NCBI GenBank assembly: GCA_903913215.1 | Contig: CAIWKE010000041.1 | Span: forward strand, 1-59,714 | Length of the DNA: 59,714 bases | Direction of reading: 5' to 3' | Origin: an uncultured Holophagaceae bacterium | GTDB lineage: Bacteria > Acidobacteriota > Holophagae > Holophagales > Holophagaceae | Part shown: positions 9,517 through 18,401 of the stretch, piece after piece | Layout of the letters: the number at the start of each line of letters is the position of its first letter | Numbering within the stretch: the first letter of the stretch is position 1 | The notes under the pieces: generated by a model | Seen by the model: the letters and a program-made list of their open reading frames with translations, nothing else | What the model was told of the DNA's origin: nothing | Database searches by the model: none | Translations under genes and position numbers: made by a program

Positions 9517-10143
9517 CTAGGCCTCCTGCTTGATGACGATGTACCCACCCTTGGGACCGGGGACGGCACCCTTGATGAGCAGCAGGTTGTTCTCGACATC
9601 CACCTTGGCGATTTCCAGGTTGCGGACCGTCACCTGGGCATCGCCCATGTGGCCGGGCATGCGCACGCCGGGGAACACGCGGCTGGGGTAGCTGGACTGG
9701 CCGATGGAGCCAGGTGCGCGGTGGAACATGGAGCCGTGGGTCGCACGACCGCCGGCGAAGTGGTGCCGCTTGATGACGCCAGCGAAACCCTTGCCCTTGC
9801 TGATACCGGTAACGTTGACCTTGGTCTTCGCCTCGAAGGCGCTGGCCAGGACACTGTCGCCGGGCTTGGACTCGTCAGCCGCGTCCACCTTGATCTCGCG
9901 CAGAACGCGAACCGGGGCAACGCCAAGCTTCTCGCAATGGCCCTTTTCGGCCTTGGAGGCGCGCTTGCCGCCGTTGGGATCCACGAAACCGATCTGGACG
10001 GCCTCGTAGCCATCCTTGGCGGAGGTCTTGCGCTGAACGACGACGCAGGGGCCGGCCTGGATGACCGTCACGGGGACGACCTGGCCCTGCTCATTGAAGA
10101 TCTGGGTCATCCCCAGCTTCTTTCCGATGATTCCTTTGGACAT
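9517..10143 (-). CDS. rplC: 50S ribosomal protein L3
   Basis: L3 approaches the peptidyl-transferase centre. The 208-aa product starts [20 protein letters not shown] and has the characteristic [19 protein letters not shown] and the [18 protein letters not shown] loop. Position after rpsJ is standard for the S10 operon. Confidence 0.98.
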   Translation of the reverse strand: MSKGIIGKKLGMTQIFNEQGQVVPVTVIQAGPCVVVQRKTSAKDGYEAVQIGFVDPNGGKRASKAEKGHCEKLGVAPVRVLREIKVDAADESKPGDSVLASAFEAKTKVNVTGISKGKGFAGVIKRHHFAGGRATHGSMFHRAPGSIGQSSYPSRVFPGVRMPGHMGDAQVTVRNLEIAKVDVENNLLLIKGAVPGPKGGYIVIKQEA

Positions 10144-10156
10144 GTCTCTCCCCCCT

Positions 10157-10483
10157 CTACCTGTTGCCCTGACGGCTGAAGACCTTGATCTCCACGTCGA
10201 CGCCAGCGGGCAGATCGAGGCGCATGAGAGTGTCCACCGTGTTCTGGGTCGGATTCAGGATGTCCAGGAGCCGCTTGTGCGTGCGGATCTCGAACTGGTC
10301 CCGGCTCTTCTTGTCCACGTGGGGTGAGCGGTTGACGGTGTACTTGTTCGTGCGCGTGGGGAGGGGGATAGGTCCCGCCACCTGGGCGCCCGTGCGCTTG
10401 GCGGTGTCCACGATCTCGCGGGTGCTCTGGTCGAGCAGACGGTGGTCGAAGGCACGCAAACGGATGCGGATGTTGTCTTTCAT
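10157..10483 (-). CDS. rpsJ: 30S ribosomal protein S10
   Basis: S10 is a small-subunit head protein that also acts in NusB/NusE antitermination. I choose ATG 10483 ([20 protein letters not shown]), since GGAG lies 5 nt upstream; a GTG two codons earlier would put the ribosome-binding site on the start. The 108-aa product includes [20 protein letters not shown], the family signature, and ends in a short basic tail. It is first gene of the S10 operon. Confidence 0.96.
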   Translation of the reverse strand: MKDNIRIRLRAFDHRLLDQSTREIVDTAKRTGAQVAGPIPLPTRTNKYTVNRSPHVDKKSRDQFEIRTHKRLLDILNPTQNTVDTLMRLDLPAGVDVEIKVFSRQGNR

Positions 10484-10573
10484 GTTCACTCCATTGGGAC
10501 GGGAGACCGTCCATAGACGTGGGGCGCTGACCGCCCATGTGGATCCGTCCCTCTAACAGGGACAGGGCTGATC

Positions 10574-10601
10574 AGCATAACAAAAGCCGCTGGAAAATCA
10601 A
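10574..10601 (-). promoter_or_regulatory. Predicted sigma-70 promoter of the S10 operon
   Basis: On the minus strand a -35 box TTGATT (10596-10601) is followed after 16 nt by a -10 box TATGCT (10574-10579), in an A/T-rich zone. The transcription start would be near 10567, giving an 84-nt leader to rpsJ. Confidence 0.6.
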
Positions 10602-10745
10602 CGGCTATTTGAGAAGAACGCACGACCTCCCGGAGGAGGAAGCGGTAGATCAAGAGGCCCGGCAACCAAAAGGTTCGAGTAATGACCTCACCCCAGAGGG
10701 GCTAGAACAACAAGTAGTGACTTTATTTACAGCTTTTAACTAACC

Positions 10746-10772
10746 CAGGAAGTGGGGCTGGCCCACTTCCTG
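10746..10772 (-). terminator. Hairpin after fusA
   Basis: An 11-bp perfect stem (CAGGAAGTGGG/CCCACTTCCTG) with a 5-nt loop lies 8 nt past the fusA stop. The sequence downstream in the mRNA is only mildly T-rich, so termination may be incomplete or the hairpin may protect the 3' end. Confidence 0.55.
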
Positions 10773-10780
10773 AGCAAAAT

Positions 10781-12889
10781 TTACTTGGCACCCTTGATCT
10801 TGGCCACGATCTCTTCGGCCACGTTCCGGGGGGCTTCCTCGTAGTGCGAGAACTGCATGGTGTAGTTGCCGCGGCCCTGGGTCATGCCGCGGAGGGTGGT
10901 CGAGTAGGCGAACATCTCAGCCAGGGGCACCTTGGCGGTGACCACCTTGACGCCGGCCCGGTCTTCCATGTTCTCGATGCGACCACGGCGGCTGTTCAGG
11001 TTGCCGATGACATCACCCATGTAGTCCTCGGGGACCACAACCTCGACGCCCATGATGGGTTCGAGGATCACGGGGGAGGCCTTCTCGCAGCCCGACTTGA
11101 AGCCCATGGAGCCGGCGATCTTGAATGCCATTTCGTTGGAATCCACGTCATGGTAGCTGCCGTCGTAGATGGTGATCTTGATGTCGACGCAGGGGTAGCC
11201 AGCGAGGACGCCGGACTGCATGGCTTCCTGGATGCCCTGGTCGATGGGCTTGATGTATTCCTTGGGAATCACACCGCCCTTGATGTCGTTGATGAACTCG
11301 TAGCCCTTGCCGGCCTCATTGGGCTCGACATACATCTTGACGTGGCCGTACTGGCCGCGACCGCCGGACTGACGGACGAACTTGCCCTCGGCGTCCACGC
11401 GCTTCCGGATGGTCTCGCGGTAGGCCACCATGGGCTTGCCCACGTTGGCTTCCACCTTGAACTCGCGCATCATGCGATCGACGATGATCTCAAGGTGCAG
11501 CTCGCCCATGCCGGCGATGATGGTCTGGTTGGTTTCGGGATCGGACTTCACCTTGAAGGTGGGATCTTCCTGGGCCAGACGGCTCAGGGCAACACCCATC
11601 TTCTCCTGGTCGGCCTTGGTCTTCGGCTCGATGGCCACCTGGATCACGGGATCCGGGAAGTCCATGGATTCGAGGATCACAGGATGGTTCTCATCGCAGA
11701 TAGTCTGGCCAGTGAGGACTTCTTTGAGGCCCACGGCGGCGGCAATGTCGCCCGTGCGGACTTCTTCGATGTCCTCACGCTTGTTGGCGTGCATCTGAAG
11801 CAGGCGGCCAATGCGCTCGCGACGTCCCTTGGCGGCGTTGTAGACGCCAGAGCCAGCGGCCAGCACGCCGGAATAAACGCGAATGAAGGCCAGCGAGCCC
11901 ACGAAGGGATCAGCCATGATCTTGAAGATGAGGGCGGAGAAGGGCTCCTTGTCCTCAGCCTTGCGCTCCACGGTGTTCCCGTCGGTATCGACGCCCTTGA
12001 TGGCGGCGATGTCCAGGGGCGAAGGCATGTAGCTCACGACCGCGTCGAGCATGGGCTGAACGCCCTTGTTCTTGAAGGCGGAGCCGCACATCATCGGCGT
12101 GAAGGTCAGGGCGATGCAGCCATTGCGGATGCCCACACGGAGTTCCTCCTCGGTCAGTTCTTCGCCACCGAGATACTTGTCCATGAGGGAATCGTCGGTC
12201 TCAGAGACCATCTCGATCATCTTCTCGCGCCACTCCTTGGCCGTGGCCAGAAGGTCCGCGGGGATGTCGCTGTAGAGAACCTTGAAGCCCTTTTCACCCT
12301 CGTCGAAGGTCAGGGCCTTCATGAGGACGAGGTCAACCACACCCTTGAAGTCCTCTTCAGCACCGATGGGGATCTGGATCGGCATGGGACGCGCCTTCAG
12401 GCGGGTCTTCATCATTTCCACAACGCGGAAGAAATCCGCGCCGGGGCGGTCCATCTTGTTCACGAAAGCCATGCGGGGCACGCCGTACTTGTCGGCCTGG
12501 CGCCACACGGTCTCGGACTGGGGCTCGACGCCTCCCACCGCGCAGAACACGGCGCAGGCGCCGTCCAGCACGCGCAGGGAGCGCTCCACTTCGGCCGTGA
12601 AGTCCACGTGACCGGGGGTGTCGATGATGTTGATGCGGTGCTCCACGCCCTTCAGCAGCCCAGTCTGGGGAGTCCAGGCGGCAGTGATGGCGGCGGAGGT
12701 GATGGTGATGCCCCGCTCCTGCTCCTGCACCATCCAGTCGGTGGTGGCGGCACCTTCGTGCACCTCACCGATCTTGTGGATCTTGCCGGTGTAGAAAAGA
12801 ATGCGCTCCGTGGTCGTGGTCTTGCCGGCATCGATGTGCGCCATGATGCCGATGTTCCGATAGCGCTCTAGGGGGGTGTGGCGGGCCAC
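10781..12889 (-). CDS. fusA: Translation elongation factor G
   Basis: EF-G is the GTPase that drives ribosomal translocation. The 702-aa protein has G1 [15 protein letters not shown] (about residues 17-31), the switch region [28 protein letters not shown], and in domain [20 protein letters not shown]. Length is typical. It follows rpsG in the str cluster, separated by a 105-nt spacer containing a strong hairpin. A fully open frame runs antisense to it but has no independent support. Confidence 0.98.
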   Translation of the reverse strand: MARHTPLERYRNIGIMAHIDAGKTTTTERILFYTGKIHKIGEVHEGAATTDWMVQEQERGITITSAAITAAWTPQTGLLKGVEHRINIIDTPGHVDFTAEVERSLRVLDGACAVFCAVGGVEPQSETVWRQADKYGVPRMAFVNKMDRPGADFFRVVEMMKTRLKARPMPIQIPIGAEEDFKGVVDLVLMKALTFDEGEKGFKVLYSDIPADLLATAKEWREKMIEMVSETDDSLMDKYLGGEELTEEELRVGIRNGCIALTFTPMMCGSAFKNKGVQPMLDAVVSYMPSPLDIAAIKGVDTDGNTVERKAEDKEPFSALIFKIMADPFVGSLAFIRVYSGVLAAGSGVYNAAKGRRERIGRLLQMHANKREDIEEVRTGDIAAAVGLKEVLTGQTICDENHPVILESMDFPDPVIQVAIEPKTKADQEKMGVALSRLAQEDPTFKVKSDPETNQTIIAGMGELHLEIIVDRMMREFKVEANVGKPMVAYRETIRKRVDAEGKFVRQSGGRGQYGHVKMYVEPNEAGKGYEFINDIKGGVIPKEYIKPIDQGIQEAMQSGVLAGYPCVDIKITIYDGSYHDVDSNEMAFKIAGSMGFKSGCEKASPVILEPIMGVEVVVPEDYMGDVIGNLNSRRGRIENMEDRAGVKVVTAKVPLAEMFAYSTTLRGMTQGRGNYTMQFSHYEEAPRNVAEEIVAKIKGAK

Positions 12890-12948
12890 GTCGGCCTCCT
12901 GAATGGGTCAAAACGGAAACAGAATCGGGGATGCTTCAAATGCTTTCG

Positions 12949-12981
12949 CGGAAGGAGCCGCCCAGACGGCGGCTCCTTCCG
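12949..12981 (-). promoter_or_regulatory. Strong hairpin between rpsG and fusA
   Basis: A perfect 14-bp GC-rich stem with a 5-nt loop CAGAC lies in the rpsG-fusA spacer. No T-run follows in the mRNA direction. It may attenuate or stabilise mRNA between the two genes; in E. coli the comparable spacer is the S7 target, but that one lies between rpsL and rpsG. Confidence 0.5.
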
Positions 12982-12994
12982 GACAGGCAGGCTG

Positions 12995-13465
12995 CTACCA
13001 GCGGAAGTGGGCGAAGGCCTTGTTGGCTTCGGCCATCTTGTGGACGTCGTCCTTCTTCTTGATGGCGGCGCCACGGAAGTTCATGGCATCGAGAATCTCG
13101 CCAGCCAGCTTGTCGCGCATGGTGCGCTCGCCGCGGGAGGCGGAGTAGGTCTTCAGCCAGCGCATGGCCAGGGACTGGCGGCGGTTCTGGGGAACCTCCA
13201 CGGGCACCTGGTAGGTGGCACCGCCCACACGGCGGGACTTGACTTCCACCGAGGGCTTGATGTTGTTGAGGGCCTTCTGGAAGGCTTCGAGGGCCTCTTC
13301 GCCGGACTTCTTGGCGACGATTTCGAGTGCTCCGTAGAGGATGCGCTCGGCGGTGGCCTTCTTGCCACGCTCCATGAGGATGTTCACGAACTTGGAGACC
13401 GTGAGGCTGTTGTAGACGGGATCCGGAAGGATCTCGCGCTTGGCAGGTGCATTACGACGGGCCAT
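12995..13465 (-). CDS. rpsG: 30S ribosomal protein S7
   Basis: S7 is a primary 16S-rRNA binder that organises the head of the small subunit. The 156-aa sequence includes [40 protein letters not shown] and [19 protein letters not shown]. It follows rpsL by 10 nt. Confidence 0.98.
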   Translation of the reverse strand: MARRNAPAKREILPDPVYNSLTVSKFVNILMERGKKATAERILYGALEIVAKKSGEEALEAFQKALNNIKPSVEVKSRRVGGATYQVPVEVPQNRRQSLAMRWLKTYSASRGERTMRDKLAGEILDAMNFRGAAIKKKDDVHKMAEANKAFAHFRW

Positions 13466-13475
13466 GGTCTACCCC

Positions 13476-13874
13476 CTACTTCTTCTTGGCCGGCGCAGCG
13501 CCAGCCTTGGGGCGCTTGGCGCCGTACTTGGAACGGGACTGGTTGCGGCCCGCGACGCCAGTGGCGTCCAGGGTGCCGCGCACCACGTGATAGCGCACGC
13601 CCGGCAGATCCTTCACACGGCCGCCGCGGATGAGCACGATGCTGTGCTCCTGCAGGTTGTGGCCCACGCCCGGGATGTAGGTCGTGCACTCGATGCCGTT
13701 GGTGAGGCGCACACGGGCCACCTTGCGAAGCGCGGAGTTCGGCTTCTTGGGGGTGGTGGTGAACACGCGCGTGCAAACGCCACGCTTCTGGGGGCAAGCG
13801 TCGAGCGCAGGGCTCTTCGTCTTGTTCTGAAAGGTTTTCCGCCCGACGCGGATGAGCTGATTGATGGTAGGCAC
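13476..13874 (-). CDS. rpsL: 30S ribosomal protein S12
   Basis: S12 monitors decoding in the A site. I place the start at GTG 13874 so that the product begins (M)[14 protein letters not shown] as in the family; GGAGG lies 5 nt upstream. The 132-aa product has [20 protein letters not shown] and [19 protein letters not shown]; both lysines whose substitution gives streptomycin resistance (in PKKPNS and RVKDLPG) are the wild-type residues. It heads the str operon. Confidence 0.97.
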   Translation of the reverse strand: MPTINQLIRVGRKTFQNKTKSPALDACPQKRGVCTRVFTTTPKKPNSALRKVARVRLTNGIECTTYIPGVGHNLQEHSIVLIRGGRVKDLPGVRYHVVRGTLDATGVAGRNQSRSKYGAKRPKAGAAPAKKK

Positions 13875-13994
13875 ACCATCCTCCATGGAAGGCACCGGAG
13901 TGTCCGGGCCTGGGCTCGAGAGGTTCGTCAGACAAGAGCTGGAGAACGTCGAACGGATGAATAACTGGACCGACCCACGGGGCCGGAACCATCT

Positions 13995-14022
13995 AGGCTA
14001 TCGGAAAGAGCCCGAAAGTCAA
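13995..14022 (-). promoter_or_regulatory. Predicted sigma-70 promoter of rpsL-rpsG-fusA
   Basis: On the minus strand TTGACT (14017-14022) and TAGCCT (13995-14000) are separated by 16 nt, about 120 nt before rpsL. The 175-nt spacer up to the FmdB-like gene contains no other feature I can support. Confidence 0.55.
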
Positions 14023-14049
14023 CGGATCAACTGCAATTTGGGACCCGGA

Positions 14050-14331
14050 TCACCCGGCGATAGGACAGCCACAGCCGCCTGCGGCACAGCCATGGCCGCT
14101 CTTGGGAGCCGCAGCCGGGGCCTCAGCCTTGGTGGTGGAAGCCGCTGGTTCCGAGGCGGCGCCCTTGTACCAGCCGCTACCCGCCAGGGAAAACGCCGCC
14201 ACGGACAACTGCCGCTTCATGCCCTCTCCCGCCCCACAGGCCGGGCAGGCGTGGACCTCTGGAGCCGAAAGGCTCTCCAGCTTCTCTTCGGGCTGACCAC
14301 AGGCTTCACATCGGTATTCGTAGAGGGGCAT
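14050..14331 (-). CDS. FmdB-family zinc-ribbon protein
   Basis: This 93-aa protein starts MPLYEYRCEACGQPEEKLES, the hallmark of the FmdB regulatory-protein family, with a zinc ribbon from CEACG and CPACG. The middle is Ala/Pro/Lys-rich and probably disordered, and the tail GHGCAAGGCGCPIAG adds four more cysteines. The precise function of the family is unknown; a transcriptional role was proposed for one founding member. It is transcribed toward the rpsL promoter, from its own start. Confidence 0.8.
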   Translation of the reverse strand: MPLYEYRCEACGQPEEKLESLSAPEVHACPACGAGEGMKRQLSVAAFSLAGSGWYKGAASEPAASTTKAEAPAAAPKSGHGCAAGGCGCPIAG

Positions 14332-14386
14332 GGCAGACTTCTCCTGGGAATCGTCCCCGAACCGTCCATTTTAGGCTGATCCTTCG

Positions 14387-14875
14387 ATGCCGTCACTGAT
14401 CCCTTTCTTCCAGACCCCTGAATCCTTCCTGGCAGCCACGCCCCGTCCGGGTCGGCTCGTCTTCACCAACGGCTGCTTCGACCTGATCCACCCGGGCCAC
14501 GTGCAGTACTTGGCCGACGCCCGGGCCCTGGGCGACTTCCTGGTGGTGGGCCTCAACAGTGACGCCTCTGTGGCCCGCCTCAAGGGCAGCAGCCGCCCCC
14601 TCCAGGACGAGGCCGCCCGGGCCGCCATCCTGCTGGGCCTGCGCAGCGTGGATGCCGTCATCCGCTTTGACGAGGACACCCCCTTGGAGCTCATCACAGC
14701 CCTCCAGCCTGACGTGCTGGTCAAGGGTGGCGACTACACCCCGGAGACCGTGGTGGGCCGCGAGGTGGTCGAAGGCCGGGGCGGCCGCCTGGTCCTGATC
14801 CCCTTCCTGCCCGGCCACAGCACTTCACGCATCGAGGCGCGGATTCGCTCGGGGCGTGGCGTGACGCTGGAGTAG
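14387..14875 (+). CDS. rfaE2: D-glycero-beta-D-manno-heptose 1-phosphate adenylyltransferase
   Basis: This enzyme makes ADP-heptose for the inner core of lipopolysaccharide. The 162-aa product is the stand-alone nucleotidyltransferase domain (equivalent to the C-terminal half of HldE), with the cytidylyltransferase-like motif [31 protein letters not shown] and the C-terminal [13 protein letters not shown]. The kinase half must be encoded elsewhere. It ends in front of a strong bidirectional terminator. Confidence 0.92.
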   Translation: MPSLIPFFQTPESFLAATPRPGRLVFTNGCFDLIHPGHVQYLADARALGDFLVVGLNSDASVARLKGSSRPLQDEAARAAILLGLRSVDAVIRFDEDTPLELITALQPDVLVKGGDYTPETVVGREVVEGRGGRLVLIPFLPGHSTSRIEARIRSGRGVTLE

Positions 14876-14887
14876 GCACTGCAGCAC

Positions 14888-14927
14888 ATACAAAACACGG
14901 GCCGCTTGCGCGGCCCGTGTTTTGTAT
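14888..14927. terminator. Bidirectional intrinsic terminator
   Basis: A perfect 18-bp palindrome with loop TTGC: GC-rich core ACGGGCCGC/GCGGCCCGT flanked by ACAAAA and TTTTGT. It lies between the convergent heptose adenylyltransferase and glutamine synthetase genes and can act as a terminator for both. Confidence 0.92.
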
Positions 14928-14940
14928 GGCCTGAAAAGAA

Positions 14941-17103
14941 TCAGACCAGGGGGGACAGCAGTTCCCAATACTTGGGCAGGGGCCAGAGGTCCGCGTCGCA
15001 GGCCTCTTCGAGGAGGTCCAGCACTTCCCGGAGGGCGTGCTTGGACTCGTTGACGCTGGTGCCGAAGACCTCCGTGCGGGCATGGAGGTCTTCCACGGCC
15101 TCAGCGGCGATCAGGGCAGCCTTCATGGCGCTGAGGCGGTTCTGCGCTTCGCCAGCCAGGGTCGCCTGGGTCTGCAGGGCGGTCTTGAGCGACTCGGGCA
15201 CACCCACGCCGGCACTGGCCAGCTTGGAGAGGCTTTCGGCGCGGGAGCCCAGGTCGGCCACCACGGAGGGCAGGATCTGGGTCTCGGCCATCTGGCGCAG
15301 CACCTGGGTCTCGATGGCGATGGCCTTCTGGTACTGCTCGTGGCGGATGTGGAGGCGGGATTCCAGCTCACCCTCGGAAAGGATGCCGGGCTTGCAGAAC
15401 ACAGCCTTGACCGCGGGCTCTTCCCAGATGTGGAGGGCTGCCACCGTGTCCTTGGCGTGGGGCAGGCCGCGGCGCTCGGCCTCGATCTTCCACTCCTCGG
15501 AGTAGCCATTGCCTTCAAAGCGGATGGCCTTGGTCTCGATGATGGCCTGCTTCACCACGATCATGACTGCGACCTTGAGATCCTTACCTGCCTTGAGTTC
15601 GGCTTCCAGCTTGGCGTTGAGCCCGTCCAGAGCCTCGGCCACGGCGGCGTTGATGACCGTCAGGGGCAGGGCGATGGGCTGACTGGAGCCCACGGCGCGG
15701 AACTCGAACTTGTTGCCGGTGAAGGCAAAGGGGCTGGTGCGGTTGCGGTCCGTGGCGTCCTTCTCGATGCGGGGCAGGTTGCCGATGCCCAGGTCGAGGA
15801 TCTTCTGGGTGGAGGTGTCGGCCAGATCACCCTTCTCGATGGCATCGAGGATGTGATTCAGCTGACCACCCAGGAAGGCGGACATGATGGCCGGGGGCGC
15901 CGCATTGGCGCCCAGACGGTGATCGTTGCCGGCGCTGGCGATGCAGGCGCGCATCAGGCCGCCATGGGTGTGGATGGCCTTCAAGGTCGCGCTGAGGAAG
16001 TAGAGGAACTGCAGGGTCTCCTCGGGGGTCTGGCCGGGCTCCAGCAGGTTCTGGCCCTCGTCCGTGGCGATGCTCCAGTTCACGTGCTTGCCGCTGCCGT
16101 TGACGCCCGCGAAGGGCTTCTCGTGCAGGAGGATCGCCAGGCTGTGGCGCTCGCCGACAGACTTCAGAATTTCCATGAGCAGCTGGTTGTGGTCGCTGGC
16201 GAGGTTCGCGGCCTCATAGATCGGCGCGATCTCGAACTGGTTGGGCGCCACCTCGTTGTGGCGGGTCTTGGCGGGAATGCCCAGCTTGAAGCACTCCAAC
16301 TCCACGTCCTGCATGTAGCCCAGTACGCGCTCCTTGATGCTGCCGAAGTAGTGGTCTTCCAGTTCCTGGCCCTTGGGGGGCTTGGCGCCCTGGAGGGTGC
16401 GGTTGGCGAAGAGAAGGTCGGGCCGCTGCTGGGCCAGTTCCAGATCCACGGCGAAGTATTCCTGCTCCGGGCCGCACTGGGCCACGACGGAGTTGGTGTT
16501 CACGCCGAAGAACTTCAGAGCCGTCTGCGCCGACTTGGACACCACGTCCATGGAGCGCAGGAGGGGCACCTTATGGTCCAGGGCCTCGCCGTGGTACCCG
16601 ATGAAAGCGGTGGGAATGCAGAGCGTCTTGCCCAGGGGCCCTTCCATGAGAAAGGCCGGGCTGGCGGGATCCCAGGCGGTGTAGCCCCGAGCCTCGAAGG
16701 TGGCGCGCAGGCCACCGCTCGGGAAGGAGCTGGCGTCGGGTTCACCCTGGATGAGCTGGCCGCCGCTGAAGCGCTCGATGACCTGGCCGGGCTCGTCGTC
16801 CCAGGTGATGAAGGCATCGTGCTTCTCGGCCGTGGCGCCGGTCATGGGCAGGAACCAGTGGGTGAAGTGCGTACAGCCCTGCTCCAGGGCCCACTCCTTC
16901 ATGGCGAGTGCCACGGACTTCGCCACGTCCGGGGACAGGGCCTCGCCGCGCTTATGCGCCTGGCGGTAGGCCTTGTACACGTCCTTCTGCAGCCGTTCGC
17001 GCATGGTGCGCTCGCTGAACGTATTGCAGCCGAAGTACTGGCTGATCTTGGTCTGGTCCAGCCGTGTAATGCTGGAAGTGTCGGGCGCCTGCGTCTTGGC
17101 CAT
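14941..17103 (-). CDS. glnN: Type III glutamine synthetase
   Basis: Glutamine synthetase joins ammonia to glutamate using ATP; the type III (GlnN) form is a large dodecamer. I place the start at ATG 17103 (MAKTQAPDTSSITRLDQTK), just after AAAGGGGGG. The 720-aa length fits type III, not the 470-aa type I. Visible features are FGCNTFSERTMRERL near the start, CGPEQEYFAVDL, the ATP-site-like NGSGKHVNWSIAT, and GNDHRLGANAAPPAIMSAFL. It is monocistronic, between a terminator and an A/T-richer promoter region. Confidence 0.93.
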   Translation of the reverse strand: MAKTQAPDTSSITRLDQTKISQYFGCNTFSERTMRERLQKDVYKAYRQAHKRGEALSPDVAKSVALAMKEWALEQGCTHFTHWFLPMTGATAEKHDAFITWDDEPGQVIERFSGGQLIQGEPDASSFPSGGLRATFEARGYTAWDPASPAFLMEGPLGKTLCIPTAFIGYHGEALDHKVPLLRSMDVVSKSAQTALKFFGVNTNSVVAQCGPEQEYFAVDLELAQQRPDLLFANRTLQGAKPPKGQELEDHYFGSIKERVLGYMQDVELECFKLGIPAKTRHNEVAPNQFEIAPIYEAANLASDHNQLLMEILKSVGERHSLAILLHEKPFAGVNGSGKHVNWSIATDEGQNLLEPGQTPEETLQFLYFLSATLKAIHTHGGLMRACIASAGNDHRLGANAAPPAIMSAFLGGQLNHILDAIEKGDLADTSTQKILDLGIGNLPRIEKDATDRNRTSPFAFTGNKFEFRAVGSSQPIALPLTVINAAVAEALDGLNAKLEAELKAGKDLKVAVMIVVKQAIIETKAIRFEGNGYSEEWKIEAERRGLPHAKDTVAALHIWEEPAVKAVFCKPGILSEGELESRLHIRHEQYQKAIAIETQVLRQMAETQILPSVVADLGSRAESLSKLASAGVGVPESLKTALQTQATLAGEAQNRLSAMKAALIAAEAVEDLHARTEVFGTSVNESKHALREVLDLLEEACDADLWPLPKYWELLSPLV

Positions 17104-17422
17104 GTGTCCCCCCTTTGGACGAAAAAACATGAATCCACCTAGACCTGGACCGATGCCCACTCACGTTGAGCAGCCATCGGATTCCCACATCCCTTTGGAC
17201 CCTGCGGTCCAAGCCCATAATATCGCAAACCCTCTTGTGGCAACAGGTTTTGATGCCTGTTCTCGAGCGATTTTTTTACTTGAAGTCCTCCAGATCCAGC
17301 AGGGAAAGCTGCCGCGAGGAGCGGCCCTAGCCTGGGAACGGGCAGCCTTTTCCGAGGTCTTCGGCCATCAGGAGCCATCTGTCCGAATTCGGCGATTTCT
17401 CGACAGGGCATAGAATAGAACC
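17104..17422. other. Divergent glnN-nadA intergenic region
   Basis: About 320 nt with no convincing gene. On the minus strand a -10 box TATTAT (17217-17222) for glnN has a perfect palindrome TTGGACC-CTGC-GGTCCAA (17195-17212) over the expected start point. On the plus strand a TAGAAT hexamer (17411-17416) lies only 6 nt before the nadA start codon, which would give an almost leaderless message. Confidence 0.5.
17195..17212. promoter_or_regulatory. Palindrome at the predicted glnN transcription start
   Basis: A perfect 7-bp inverted repeat with a 4-nt spacer, TTGGACC/GGTCCAA, directly downstream of the predicted -10 element of glnN. Its position fits a repressor operator that responds to nitrogen supply, but it does not match any operator consensus I can name. 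Confidence 0.4.
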
Positions 17423-18391
17423 ATGGAACTGACGGCCCCCTACCTTCCCGACCTCGACACCATCCCCGCAGGCCTCGACCTGGCCGCCGAGATTCGACGC
17501 CTGAAGGTTGAGCGGAAAGCCGTTCTTTTAGCCCACTACTACCAGGAGCCGGAGATCCAGGATCTGGCCGACTTTGTGGGGGACAGCCTCCAGTTGAGTC
17601 AGCAGGCCGCCAAGGCCGACGCCGAGGTCATCGCCTTCTGCGGTGTCCACTTCATGGCCGAGACCGCCAAGATCCTCAACCCCACCAAGACCGTTGTAAT
17701 CCCCGACATGGACGCCGGCTGCAGCCTCGCTGACCGCTGCCCCGCAGACCACTTCGCCGAGTGGCTGAAGCAGTACCCCGACCACGATGTGGTCAGCTAC
17801 ATCAACTGCTCCGCAGGTGTGAAGGCCCTCAGCACCATCATCTGCACCAGCAGCAACGCCGTGCGGGTGGTGGAGAGCCTGCCCAAGGACCGGAAGATCG
17901 TCTTCGCCCCGGACCGCCACCTGGGCAAGTGGGTCATGAAGCAGACTGGCCGGGACATGGCCCTCTTCCCGGGCTTCTGCATCGTCCACGAGCAGTTCAC
18001 GGCCAAGCGCCTGGCGGCCCTCAAAGCCCAGCACCCCGAGGCCAAGCTCATCGCCCACCCTGAGTGCGACGCCAGCGTGAGCCAGCTGGCGGACTTCGTG
18101 GGCTCCACCGCCGCCCTCCTGAACTACGTGGCCAAGGACAGCGCCACGACGTTCATCGTCGCCACAGAAGCGGGCATCCTCCACCAGATGCGCCAGCTCC
18201 GCCCCGGAGCTGAGCTCATCCCCGCCCCCGCCGACAGCGGCTGCAACTGCAGCCTCTGCCCCTACATGAAGCTCAACAGCCTTGAGAAGCTCTACCTCTG
18301 CCTCCGGGATCTGAAGCCGGAGATCCACCTGGACGAGGCTCTCCGGCTGCGCGCCCTCACCCCGCTGGAGCGCATGCTGGCCCTGGGCTGA
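17423..18391 (+). CDS. nadA: Quinolinate synthase A
   Basis: NadA condenses iminoaspartate with dihydroxyacetone phosphate to give quinolinate in NAD synthesis, using a [4Fe-4S] cluster. The 322-aa product contains LLAHYYQEPEIQDLADFVGD, DMDAGCSLADRCP, YINCSAGVKA and the C-terminal cysteine motif GCNCSLCPYMKLN; cluster cysteines of the family are in CGVHFMAET, NCSAGVK and CSLCPYM. nadB and nadC are not next to it. A sensor kinase gene begins 10 nt downstream. Confidence 0.95.
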   Translation: MELTAPYLPDLDTIPAGLDLAAEIRRLKVERKAVLLAHYYQEPEIQDLADFVGDSLQLSQQAAKADAEVIAFCGVHFMAETAKILNPTKTVVIPDMDAGCSLADRCPADHFAEWLKQYPDHDVVSYINCSAGVKALSTIICTSSNAVRVVESLPKDRKIVFAPDRHLGKWVMKQTGRDMALFPGFCIVHEQFTAKRLAALKAQHPEAKLIAHPECDASVSQLADFVGSTAALLNYVAKDSATTFIVATEAGILHQMRQLRPGAELIPAPADSGCNCSLCPYMKLNSLEKLYLCLRDLKPEIHLDEALRLRALTPLERMLALG

Positions 18392-18401
18392 TCCAGTCCC
18401 C

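Larger units (their letters stand above)
10484..10780 (-). other. fusA-rpsJ intergenic region (promoter and structured S10 leader)
   Basis: No gene is credible in this stretch; in particular tuf, often found here, is absent. It holds the hairpin after fusA (10746-10772), an A/T-richer zone, a promoter (10574-10601) and an 80-nt GC-rich leader of rpsJ in which GGGACGG can pair with CCGTCCC around an inner GGGCG/CGCCC hairpin (10522-10536). In E. coli the S10 leader is the target of L4-mediated attenuation; a similar role here is conjecture. Confidence 0.6.

Noticed and set aside
10844-12871. 675-codon open frame on the plus strand
   Set aside because: It is antisense to fusA, has no ribosome-binding site or recognisable domain, and its His/Val/Gly/Asp-rich make-up is what the complement of a GC-rich coding frame gives.
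15037-17142. 701-codon open frame on the plus strand
   Set aside because: Exact antisense of glnN, with a low-complexity Gly/Leu/Val/Gln composition and no family motif; a shadow frame.
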